This document shows, piece by piece, positions 1 through 5,940 of a stretch of 10,868 nucleotides of DNA. Numbering within the stretch: position 1 is the first letter of the stretch; each line of letters begins with the position of its first letter. The stretch comes from a candidate division Zixibacteria bacterium DG_27 (lineage in GTDB: Bacteria > Zixibacteria > MSB-5A5 > DG-27): the NCBI GenBank assembly GCA_001302725.1, contig LIZU01000020.1, positions 1 to 10,868 on the forward strand, written 5' to 3'. Under the pieces are notes generated by a model, which saw only the letters and a list, made by a program, of their open reading frames with translations, ran no database searches and was not told where the DNA came from. A program made the translations under genes and the position numbers.

Positions 1-324
1 CGGGAGGCTCCCTCCTTGACAATCATCCCGAAACTGCTACAGAAGGGAGCGAGGATAAGAGCTTACGACCCCATCGCCTCCAAGGAGGCGTCGAAACATC
101 TCAACGATATCATTTATGTCAGGGACGTTTATGCCGCCGCCGAGGGTGTCGACTGCATAGTAGTGATAACGGAGTGGAATGAGTTTCGCGAACTGGATCT
201 GCGGAAGCTCAAAAGTCTGATGCGACAACCCAACGTTGTCGATGGGCGTAATATTTACTCTCCGGCCAGGATGAAGGCATTGGGATTCAACTACGTCGGT
301 GTCGGCAGAAACCTCTCAGGCTGA
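1..324 (+). CDS. ugd: UDP-glucose 6-dehydrogenase, C-terminal fragment (5' end outside window)
   Basis: Partial gene: the frame is open from base 1 and ends at TGA 322-324, giving about 107 C-terminal residues. The family oxidises UDP-glucose to UDP-glucuronate with NAD+ in the cytoplasm, supplying precursors for surface polysaccharides. The visible part is the UDP-binding C-terminal domain. It opens with the family pattern REAPSL, followed by a stretch ending GARIRAYDP, then VVDGRNIYSP and a final YVGVGRN. The nucleotide-binding N-terminal domain and catalytic cysteine lie upstream of the window. A TTG at 16 is in frame but is internal, because conserved residues precede it. A related UDP-sugar dehydrogenase, such as a ManNAc or GlcNAc dehydrogenase, cannot be excluded from this fragment, though the motif set best fits UDP-glucose dehydrogenase. 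The downstream epimerase suggests a sugar-nucleotide cluster. Confidence 0.9.
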   Translation, partial: REAPSLTIIPKLLQKGARIRAYDPIASKEASKHLNDIIYVRDVYAAAEGVDCIVVITEWNEFRELDLRKLKSLMRQPNVVDGRNIYSPARMKALGFNYVGVGRNLSG

Positions 325-356
325 GCTCTTAACGTCTCTAGAGCTGGGCAGTATTG

Positions 357-393
357 AACCCCCCTGAACCTGACAGGTGATTGGGGGTTGTTT
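357..393 (+). terminator. Possible intrinsic terminator after ugd
   Basis: AACCCCC at 357-363 pairs with GGGGGTT at 383-389. An inner ACCT/AGGT hairpin (368-371 with 375-378) sits in the loop. The stem is followed by GTTTATC, only a short T-run, so termination strength is uncertain. The position, about 30 nt after the ugd stop, fits a terminator. It could instead be a processing or mRNA-stability hairpin. Confidence 0.4.
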
Positions 394-462
394 ATCTGGG
401 GATATTTCCTGTGCTTCCAATCCGCTCGAATTCTAGCCCAAGGGTTATTTTGTGCCCTCCCC

Positions 463-493
463 TTGAACTCCCCCCGAAAGCTTCCGATATACC
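463..493 (+). promoter_or_regulatory. Weak candidate promoter for the epimerase gene
   Basis: TTGAAC at 463-468 resembles a -35 box. TATACC at 488-493 resembles a -10 box but with a long 19-nt spacer; the overlapping GATATA at 486-491 gives 17 nt but a poorer match. A start near 500 would leave a leader of about 30 nt carrying the strong ribosome-binding site. It is listed because the spacer upstream also holds a possible terminator, so the epimerase may need its own promoter. Confidence 0.25.
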
Positions 494-529
494 GCTTCAG
501 AGAGATCCGATTTCGAAGAGGGGAGAACG

Positions 530-1495
530 ATGCTCTATCTCGTGGCTGGAGGGGCCGGGTTTATCGGCTCCAACATCGTTGAGGCCTTGGTCAACCGCGG
601 CCTGAGGGTGCGCGTTTTAGATAATTTTTCCTCCGGCCGCCGAAGCAATTTGGCCGGTCTTGAAGATAGAATAGAGGTTTTCGAGGGGGATGTTCGTGAC
701 TACTGGACCGTCACAAACGCGGTGGAGGGTGTAGATCTCGTCCTTCACCAGGCGGCCCTGCCCTCCGTGGAGAGATCTGTTGACAATCCTTTGACCTCCA
801 ACGAGGTCAACATAAACGGGACCTTAAACCTGCTGGAAGCCGCCAGGCGAAACAAAGTCAAAAAGTTCATCTATGCTTCCTCTTCATCCATTTACGGCAA
901 CAGCAGCAGCCTTCCGAGACGAGAGCAGATGAAGCCTGAGCCGCTTTCACCTTACGCAATTACAAAATTGGCTGGGGAGGAATACTGCATTAGCTATCAT
1001 CGTCTTTACGGATTGGAGACAGTCTGTCTGAGGTATTTCAACGTCTTCGGTCCCAGGCAGAATCCCACCTCGCAATACGCCGCCGTCATTCCGAAGTTCA
1101 TCATGCAGCTCTCTCGAGGAGATGCTCCGGTGATTTACGGAGACGGAGAACAATCTCGGGATTTCACATACGTTTCCAACGTGGTCGCGGCCAACCTCCT
1201 GGCCTGTCAATCCGAGGGGATCGCCGGCCAGATCATAAACGTGGCCTGCGGGGTCAGCTTCAACTTGAATCAATTGGCGGCAATGCTAAACCAGATAATG
1301 GGAACCAATATCAAACCTAAATACGCCCCTCCAAAGCCAGGAGATGTGAGGCAATCCCTGGCGGAGATAACTAAAGCTCAACAGTTGCTGGGTTACCATC
1401 CCGAGGTGAACTTCCGTCAAGGGTTGAGGCTCACTGTAGAACATCTGGTGGGCAAGGTGGAAAAACCGGCCCTCCAAACCGCAATCAGCAATTAG
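530..1495 (+). CDS. NAD-dependent UDP-sugar 4-epimerase (extended SDR, GalE/WbpP-like)
   Basis: A 321-residue extended short-chain dehydrogenase/reductase, predicted to invert C4 of a UDP-hexose or UDP-N-acetylhexosamine using tightly bound NAD+. The Rossmann motif GGAGFIG is at residues 7-13 and is followed by the cofactor-discriminating LDNFSSG segment. The catalytic serine lies in the SSSS run at 117-120, and the YxxxK pair is Y142/K146 (YAITK). RYFNVFGPRQ and GDGEQSRDFTYV are substrate-domain signatures. HQAALPSVERSVDNP and the PLSPYAITK context resemble WbpP-type GlcNAc/GalNAc epimerases, but substrate cannot be fixed by eye, so no symbol is given. ATG 530 has an excellent ribosome-binding site, AGAGGGGAG (517-525), 4 nt upstream. 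Length is normal for the family. Together with ugd upstream it suggests sugar-nucleotide supply for exopolysaccharide, O-antigen or glycosylation. Confidence 0.9.
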   Translation: MLYLVAGGAGFIGSNIVEALVNRGLRVRVLDNFSSGRRSNLAGLEDRIEVFEGDVRDYWTVTNAVEGVDLVLHQAALPSVERSVDNPLTSNEVNINGTLNLLEAARRNKVKKFIYASSSSIYGNSSSLPRREQMKPEPLSPYAITKLAGEEYCISYHRLYGLETVCLRYFNVFGPRQNPTSQYAAVIPKFIMQLSRGDAPVIYGDGEQSRDFTYVSNVVAANLLACQSEGIAGQIINVACGVSFNLNQLAAMLNQIMGTNIKPKYAPPKPGDVRQSLAEITKAQQLLGYHPEVNFRQGLRLTVEHLVGKVEKPALQTAISN

Positions 1496-1499
1496 TGAT

Positions 1500-1613
1500 C
1501 GATAATCCCCGGTGGACACAGTGTTGCCGATAATCACCGGTCAGCCACTAACCGGTAACCACTTACTACTTACTACTGACTACTAACCACTCAGCACTTA
1601 CTTGTCACTACCC
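1500..1613 (+). repeat. Degenerate heptanucleotide tandem repeat, possible Rho-loading region
   Basis: From 1547 to 1602 the sequence reads as eight consecutive 7-mers in one register: ACTAACC, GGTAACC, ACTTACT, ACTTACT, ACTGACT, ACTAACC, ACTCAGC, ACTTACT. A further ACTACCC follows at 1607-1613 after a 4-nt slip. Upstream, CGATAATCCCCGGT (1500-1513) recurs as CGATAATCACCGGT (1528-1541), 13 of 14 bases identical and offset by 28, which is four heptads. No reading frame through it resembles a protein. The tract from about 1541 to 1630 is C-rich and G-poor on the transcribed strand, so a Rho utilisation site ending the epimerase transcript is plausible. That role is inference. Confidence 0.6.
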
Positions 1614-1652
1614 ATCACTGCCACAACTGGACGAGACAGAATCAGATTTTCG

Positions 1653-1680
1653 TTGACCAATCCTATCTTTCTTGTAAATT
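1653..1680 (+). promoter_or_regulatory. Candidate sigma70-type promoter of the pilus operon
   Basis: TTGACC at 1653-1658 (5 of 6 to the -35 consensus), a 16-nt spacer, then TAAATT at 1675-1680 (4 of 6 to the -10 consensus). An AT-rich patch (ATCAGATTTT, 1641-1650) lies just upstream. Transcription would begin near 1687, about 185 nt before the pilin start, placing the whole hairpin region in the leader. The region has no convincing sigma54 element. Confidence 0.45.
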
Positions 1681-1695
1681 GAAGCTAGACCAATG

Positions 1696-1813
1696 CAGTC
1701 TCGGGGGGGAACGGCGGAGATGTGATCTGGTTCCCTTTTTCCGAAAGGAGGAGTCCCTCCGAGACTGTAATGGATTCTGAAAGACTGCTTTTCAGCTTGC
1801 CCAACTGCTGAAA
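1696..1813 (+). promoter_or_regulatory. Structured 5' leader RNA upstream of the pilin gene, unknown class
   Basis: CAGTCTC at 1696-1702 pairs exactly with GAGACTG at 1761-1767. Inside this stem, GGGAAC (1707-1712) pairs with GTTCCC (1730-1735), and GGAGG (1747-1751) pairs with CCTCC (1756-1760), giving a possible three-way junction. Alternatively the outer stem zips to 14 pairs (1696-1709 with 1754-1767, two of them G-T). Downstream, TTTCAG (1790-1795) can pair with CTGAAA (1777-1782), or TTTCAGC (1790-1796) with GCTGAAA (1807-1813); these two hairpins are mutually exclusive. Neither ends in a T-run, so control of translation or RNA stability is more likely than attenuation. It does not match c-di-GMP, TPP or glycine riboswitch cores that I can recall. 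A protein-binding leader or a chance structure remain possible. Confidence 0.4.
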
Positions 1814-1871
1814 GAGGTTATATTGTCTTGGTGATATCTGAAGTTGTAAACGGTATATCTTAGGAGACACA

Positions 1872-2273
1872 ATGATGAAGCTGTTCTCTAAAAGGGGAGG
1901 GGGGTTCACCCTGGTGGAGGTATTGGTAGTTGTCGTTATCATCGCTATTCTGGCCGCCATCGCAGTTTCGGTATATTCCAGATACGTTGACAGCGCCCGC
2001 GCCGCCGAAGCTCAGGAGGCCATCGCCTCCGTGCTGGCCGCCGAGAAGGTTTATTTCTCCACCTACGGTGCTTACACCACCAATATCGATAATCTCAAGA
2101 TCGACTTGAACCAGAGCACCCTCGACCGCTGGCGCCTCCAGGTTAATTCGAGTCCCTCGGAGTTGAGGACCATTATCGCTACCAGCACTGAGAAGATGCG
2201 GGGCGGCGCCGGCAGGAAGGTTATCTTCGACGCCCAGATCGGCGAGTGGACCCCCGACAGTTACGGTCAATAG
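1872..2273 (+). CDS. Type IV pilin / core pseudopilin (PilA- or GspG-like)
   Basis: A 133-residue prepilin. The positively charged leader ends in RGGG and is followed by FTLVEVLVVVVIIAILAAIA. Prepilin peptidase would cleave after G11, leaving Phe +1 and the conserved Glu +5 (E16). The roughly 25-residue hydrophobic helix continues into an amphipathic segment (ARAAEAQEAIASVLAAEKVYF), typical of the pilin N-terminal helix. The head is short (mature protein 122 residues) with no cysteines, so it lacks the disulfide loop of classical PilA, and I see no GspG-type calcium-loop motif. ATG 1872 and ATG 1875 are both possible after AGGAGA (1862-1867), with spacings of 4 and 7 nt; the second may be the true start. 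It is the first gene of the operon, 18 nt before pilT, and follows the structured leader. It is probably the major pilin, though a core minor pilin cannot be excluded. Confidence 0.85.
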   Translation: MMKLFSKRGGGFTLVEVLVVVVIIAILAAIAVSVYSRYVDSARAAEAQEAIASVLAAEKVYFSTYGAYTTNIDNLKIDLNQSTLDRWRLQVNSSPSELRTIIATSTEKMRGGAGRKVIFDAQIGEWTPDSYGQ

Positions 2274-2291
2274 CTCCAGCGGAGACCTACC

Positions 2292-3395
2292 TTGGCAATT
2301 GAGACCACTGAGAGTATCAAGAGTCTGCACATCGACCAGCTCCTAAAATTCACCAAGGAGCAAGGAGCTTCGGACTTACATCTGTCGGTGGGCTCCGAGC
2401 CGATGATACGGATCGACGGACGCTTGAGGAAACTGGAGCTTCCAGAGCTGACCCGAGAGGATATTCGGCGGCTGATATATCAGGCCATGAACGAGGAGCA
2501 ACGGAGGAAATTCGAGCAGGGTTACGAGGTCGACTTCTCCAAGGAAATCGATGATAGCACCCGTTTCCGGGTGAATATTTACAAGCAGATACGTGGAGAG
2601 GCGGGAGCCTTCAGAGTCATTCCAGCTGAGATCCGCTCCTTCGAGGAACTCCGTCTGCCCAACATCCTGAAATCGCTCTCTCTAAAGGAGAAAGGGCTGG
2701 TGATTTTAACCGGCCCCACCGGCAGCGGCAAAACCACAACCCTGGCCACAATGGTGGACTGGATAAACCAACACAAGGAATGCCACGTCATCACCATTGA
2801 AGACCCGGTTGAGTATTTCCAGGACAGCAGGAACAGTCTGATAAATCAGCGCGAGCTCGGCACCAGCACTCGCTCTTTTGCTCACTCGTTGCGCTCCGCC
2901 CTGCGCGAGGACCCGGACGTGATCCTGGTCGGAGAGATGCGCGACCTTGAGACCATCTCTTTAGCCTTGACCGCCACCGAGACCGGGCATCTGGTTTTGA
3001 CCACTCTGCACACCTCCAGCACCGCCAAGACCATCGATCGCATCATCGACGTCTTTCCGGCCTCCCAGAAGGCGCAGGTACGGTCGATGCTCTCGGAGTC
3101 AATCGAGGCGGTCATGACCCAAACCCTGATCCCCAGAAAGGATGGTCGTGGGCGAGTGGTCGCCTGCGAAACGATGATTGCCACCGTCGCCATCCGAAAC
3201 CTGATCCGGGAAGACAAGATCTACCAGATCCCTTCCATAATTCAAGCTTCCGCCAAGCTCGGGATGCAGACCATGGACCAGGCGCTTCTCAACTTGGTCT
3301 CCGAAGGCTTGATCGACCGTTCCGAGGCCTTGAAAAGGGCCTCCAATCCCAAGCTCTTCTCAGCCTCGGAAGGGGGCTACCAGCCCGAACCCTGA
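2292..3395 (+). CDS. pilT: Type IV pilus retraction ATPase PilT
   Basis: A 367-residue hexameric secretion-superfamily ATPase that drives pilus disassembly at the cytoplasmic base, powering twitching and uptake. The N-terminal PAS-like domain begins with a segment containing ASDLHLSVGSEPMIRIDG, characteristic of PilT/PilU. The RecA-like domain carries Walker A GPTGSGKTT (141-149), the Asp box with E170-D171 (VITIEDPVEY), Walker B with its catalytic Glu in ILVGEMRD (E215) and a His box TGHLVLTTLHTSST (H233, H240). The C-terminal part carries AIRNLIRE and GMQTMDQAL, typical of PilT. No zinc-binding tetracysteine is present, arguing against PilB. The start is TTG 2292 with AGCGGAG (2278-2284) 7 nt upstream; no in-frame ATG precedes the conserved region. 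Its position between the pilin and minor-pilin genes supports a T4P rather than a type II secretion system. Confidence 0.93.
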   Translation: MAIETTESIKSLHIDQLLKFTKEQGASDLHLSVGSEPMIRIDGRLRKLELPELTREDIRRLIYQAMNEEQRRKFEQGYEVDFSKEIDDSTRFRVNIYKQIRGEAGAFRVIPAEIRSFEELRLPNILKSLSLKEKGLVILTGPTGSGKTTTLATMVDWINQHKECHVITIEDPVEYFQDSRNSLINQRELGTSTRSFAHSLRSALREDPDVILVGEMRDLETISLALTATETGHLVLTTLHTSSTAKTIDRIIDVFPASQKAQVRSMLSESIEAVMTQTLIPRKDGRGRVVACETMIATVAIRNLIREDKIYQIPSIIQASAKLGMQTMDQALLNLVSEGLIDRSEALKRASNPKLFSASEGGYQPEP

Positions 3396-3411
3396 ATTCG
3401 AATGGTACCTT

Positions 3412-3855
3412 ATGGCTCCTACGAGAAACCCTCTGAAAAGCCATGAAGGGGTGAGCCTCATTGAGGTGCTGGTTGCAGTGGTCATCATTGGGATCGGGTG
3501 TATTGGGCTCTACCAGATGTTCACCTACGGGGTGGAGTTGCTGGGGGAGCAGCAACACCGCCTCAAGGCCATCTCCCTGGTTCAACGGCGGATGGAGTAT
3601 TTGAAGAACGAGATCGACGGCAAATTTCCCATAAAGCGCGACACTAAGGAGCAAGTTGTGATCGAGGAGCGTGGTCGTGGTCAGTACGATGATGTAAAAG
3701 GGTCGCTCACGATTAAGGCCAGGCCTGCCGGACACGAATACAGTGGAGGGAGTCCGACTTACAACGATGTTCACATAACACTGACGTGGACCGAGCAAAG
3801 CGGGAGAAGCTACACTGTCGAGATGAGATCGTATCTTATTCCCAGGCAGGGATAG
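3412..3855 (+). CDS. Minor pilin / pseudopilin, PilV (GspI)-like
   Basis: A 147-residue prepilin-like protein. The leader ends HEG at G13 and is followed by VSLIEVLVAVVIIGIGCIGLYQMF, giving Val +1 and Glu +5 (E18). After the helix, RLKAISLVQRRMEYLKNEI matches the PilV/GspI pattern of a conserved amphipathic helix ending in an ME pair. The head contains short beta-strand-like stretches (VKGSLTIKARPAG, DVHITLTWTE, YTVEMRSYLI). PilV-type subunits join the initiation or tip complex with other minor pilins. ATG 3412 has no clear ribosome-binding site, but it is the only start giving a normal 13-residue leader. A GTG at 3451 with AAGGG in front would delete the cleavage site. It starts 16 nt after pilT. 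Confidence 0.75.
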   Translation: MAPTRNPLKSHEGVSLIEVLVAVVIIGIGCIGLYQMFTYGVELLGEQQHRLKAISLVQRRMEYLKNEIDGKFPIKRDTKEQVVIEERGRGQYDDVKGSLTIKARPAGHEYSGGSPTYNDVHITLTWTEQSGRSYTVEMRSYLIPRQG

Positions 3856-3893
3856 ATGGCAGTAACTTGCTGCCTGAGACTATTGGAAAGGCC

Positions 3894-4475
3894 ATGTTAG
3901 GAACTTCAAATAGAAAAACAAGAGGTCTAACTTTGGTGGAGCTCCTTATGGGGGTCTTTTTGGCCGGGGTTGTGGTAGTTGGGCTGGTGAAGGTGTATGC
4001 CGACGCCATCCAAATCTGGCGAAGGACCGAAGGACGTCTCTCTATGGAGAGAGAGATGAGCGCCGCGGTCAGAATTGTGGAACAGGAGATTCGCCAGGGG
4101 CAATACCTGCGGATCTTAAACTACCACGGCGGGAAGGGCAACCACTTAAAGATATATTCCAGCGATGAGAGGGGCCCCTGTAACGCTGAAGAGAAAGTGA
4201 GTGTCTACTTCCATCCCTTTGAGAAGTGCATCTATCGGGATAAGACCGGAGAGTCTCTTCGCGGCAGGCTTCTTCCCATGGGAGGCAAAAACATCGATCA
4301 GGACCGCTACCAACTCCAGGTCGTGAATTTGGAATTCGAGATCCCGGATAACGCTTATCGGAAATCGGTATGCAACCAGTCTCGGGATTATTTGGTCGAT
4401 TTTGAGATAACCATGACTAACAGGTTTGACGACAGCCTGTCGATAAGATCTGGCGCATGCTGTCGGGGCGACTGA
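3894..4475 (+). CDS. Minor pilin / pseudopilin, PilW (GspJ)-like
   Basis: A 193-residue prepilin-like protein. The leader ends KTRG (G11), followed by LTLVELLMGVFLAGVVVVGLV, giving Leu +1 and Glu +5 (E16). The downstream helix (REMSAAVRIVEQEIRQGQ) matches the PilW/GspJ pattern in which an R-x-x-E/Q-E-I-R stretch precedes the head domain. The head carries five cysteines (C96, C112, C160, C189, C190), which could form disulfides in the periplasm. ATG 3894 was chosen because it yields an 11-residue leader and has GGAAAGG at 3885-3891. The longer open frame back to 3786 would create a 47-residue leader and overlap the upstream gene. Function is by analogy: a W-type subunit in the minor-pilin initiation complex. 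Exact orthology to PilW is uncertain. Confidence 0.75.
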   Translation: MLGTSNRKTRGLTLVELLMGVFLAGVVVVGLVKVYADAIQIWRRTEGRLSMEREMSAAVRIVEQEIRQGQYLRILNYHGGKGNHLKIYSSDERGPCNAEEKVSVYFHPFEKCIYRDKTGESLRGRLLPMGGKNIDQDRYQLQVVNLEFEIPDNAYRKSVCNQSRDYLVDFEITMTNRFDDSLSIRSGACCRGD

Positions 4476-4489
4476 AATCTGACAATTAG

Positions 4490-4520
4490 TTGTTTCCAAC
4501 GGGAACTTATTCGTTATATT
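4490..4520 (+). promoter_or_regulatory. Weak candidate internal promoter before the PilX-like gene
   Basis: This is the largest gap in the operon (69 nt). TATATT at 4515-4520 is a 5-of-6 match to the -10 consensus, but the only -35-like element is TTGTTT (4490-4495), 19 nt away and a poor match. GTTTCC (4492-4497) and GGGAAC (4501-4506) form a small inverted repeat between the two. It could be an internal promoter, or only an AT-rich gap. Confidence 0.2.
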
Positions 4521-4544
4521 AAGAGAAACGTTGAGCGTTGGACG

Positions 4545-5915
4545 ATGGTGTTGCCTCAAAGACAACAGTCCCGTTTCCGGCCAGAGGGGCAAGGAGGCTC
4601 GATTTTGGTCATGGCGGTGGTCTTGACCTTCGTTCTGGTCACCACCGGCCTGGCGTTCTTGAAATTCGTCGACAGCGAGGTGAACGCCGTTGACCGAGTC
4701 TTGGACCAGAGATTGGCGATGTGGGCCTGTCAAGCCGGCATCAGCGAAGGGTTGGCGAATCTGCAGGGTCGGCCGGAGATATGGGGAAAGGAGCAGAAGT
4801 TGGGAGAGGTGGAGCTTCTTCCGGGAGTTAAGTTTCGCTCAGAGATGATGTTGCAATCCCAGAGGCAGGAGCTTTACAGCTATGGCTTCGAGTACTGGAT
4901 CCTTGGCGCCGGAGAGGGAGATTACTCTCACCGCGGGGAACCGGTCAGAGGCCAGATCTGGTTCTCCACCAAAGTCAACACCTTTGCCGACTATCTCTAT
5001 CTGACCGACAAAGAGCACGACTATCTGGGAACGGTCATCCGCTTCTGGGGTCCGGACACTCTGGATGGGAAGGTGCATTCCAACGACATTATTCACCTCC
5101 AGGAGGTTTACGGCCGGCCGGTGTTCTACAAGACAGTTTCCTCCTGTTCCACCCGCTTCGACCCCGACGCCAGCTACGGGCAGTTCTTCGGTCGGCCGGA
5201 ATACAGATTGCCGGCCTCCAAGATCTATTTCCCGGTCTTTGCGCAGGAGGTCCGGGAGAATGCTTATCCGGACCATTTCTACAATCCCGGCCACAAGTGG
5301 ACCTGGATAAGGTTCGAGGATTACTACTACATGATGCGCACCAGCCCCGACAGCGGCAGAACCTGGGTTCCCGACACCTGGGAGCAAGCGCCTAAAATTC
5401 CGCTCCCGCAGCGGCAGGCTATCTTCGTCAACGGCAACACCTGGGTGGAGACCAATTCCACCATCGGCCTGGATGGTCGGGTCACCCTGGGGTGTGCGGA
5501 TACTATGTTTATAAGAAACCACATCAGGTATGCAGGTTCGGATCTTCAGGGGGATGTTCCCGAGACCTGTGACGACTGTCTGGGCCTCATCTCCGAGAGG
5601 TGGATTCTGGTGCATGACGATGCTCCCTACAACATTATCATAAACGCCGGGCTGGCAGCCATCGGCGATCAGTGCTCGTTCTCCATCCATCGCTGTTACG
5701 ACTACAGTTACTATCACGAAAAGGGAACCCTTAAGGTCTACGGCTCCATCGCCCAGAGATATCGCGGTAAAGTGCACACCACTCAGTACGGCGGCAATCG
5801 CCGTGGATATGTCAGCAAGAAGTATAATTACGACCAGAGGTTCGTTATCAACCCACCACCTCATTTCATAAAGGTGGCCCCCCCGGTCTCCCTGTGGATT
5901 GAGTTTTGGGAGTAG
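4545..5915 (+). CDS. PilX/GspK-position surface protein with DUF4900-like domain
   Basis: A 456-residue protein with a PilX-type N-terminus: a short basic leader to G18 (GQGG), then the hydrophobic segment 19-39. It is followed by the PilX_N-like helix in which AMWACQAGISEGLANL corresponds to the family's A-x-x-A-E-A-A-x-x-E-G pattern. If cleaved after G18, position +5 is Met23, not Glu, as in the Glu5-lacking tip pseudopilin GspK. The large remainder resembles DUF4900: FWGPDTLDGKVHSND at 167-181, later DTMFIRNHIRYAG, LGLISERWILV and the YGSIAQRYRG ... GYVSKKYNYDQRF stretch. It is rich in Tyr/Trp and has seven cysteines. It probably caps or decorates the pilus or binds outside targets; this role is inferred. 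ATG 4545 has only a weak ribosome-binding site. It ends 25 nt before pilM. Confidence 0.7.
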   Translation: MVLPQRQQSRFRPEGQGGSILVMAVVLTFVLVTTGLAFLKFVDSEVNAVDRVLDQRLAMWACQAGISEGLANLQGRPEIWGKEQKLGEVELLPGVKFRSEMMLQSQRQELYSYGFEYWILGAGEGDYSHRGEPVRGQIWFSTKVNTFADYLYLTDKEHDYLGTVIRFWGPDTLDGKVHSNDIIHLQEVYGRPVFYKTVSSCSTRFDPDASYGQFFGRPEYRLPASKIYFPVFAQEVRENAYPDHFYNPGHKWTWIRFEDYYYMMRTSPDSGRTWVPDTWEQAPKIPLPQRQAIFVNGNTWVETNSTIGLDGRVTLGCADTMFIRNHIRYAGSDLQGDVPETCDDCLGLISERWILVHDDAPYNIIINAGLAAIGDQCSFSIHRCYDYSYYHEKGTLKVYGSIAQRYRGKVHTTQYGGNRRGYVSKKYNYDQRFVINPPPHFIKVAPPVSLWIEFWE

Positions 5916-5940
5916 ATGACCTACTCAGGCAGAAGGTTCA

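Noticed and set aside
381..605. 74-codon + strand frame over the epimerase start
   Set aside because: It overlaps the strongly supported epimerase start in another frame and has no recognisable content.
1547..1613. CRISPR-like array
   Set aside because: The units are 7 nt and contiguous, with no spacers of regular length and no cas genes.
1760..1800. Sigma54 promoter for the pilin
   Set aside because: The only GG...GC pair here is spaced by 13 nt, not 10, and lacks the TGGCAC half.
1681..1871. Known riboswitch (c-di-GMP GEMM, TPP, glycine) before the pilin
   Set aside because: Only short resemblances were seen (GATCTGGTT as in TPP, CCGAAAGG as in glycine); the conserved cores and junction sequences are missing.
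1860..2330. 156-codon minus-strand frame across the pilin gene
   Set aside because: The + strand encodes an unambiguous prepilin signature here; the reverse frame has no motif.
3402..3446. 14-codon mini-ORF overlapping the PilV-like start
   Set aside because: No ribosome-binding site and no sign of a regulatory peptide; expected by chance.
3786..3893. Upstream extension of the PilW-like frame to an ATG at 3786
   Set aside because: It would give a 47-residue leader overlapping the PilV-like gene; prepilin leaders are short and ATG 3894 has a purine-rich site in front.
4839..5864. 341-codon open frame on the minus strand
   Set aside because: It lies wholly antisense to the DUF4900-like gene, has no recognisable motif and shows the low-complexity composition expected of a codon-bias shadow.
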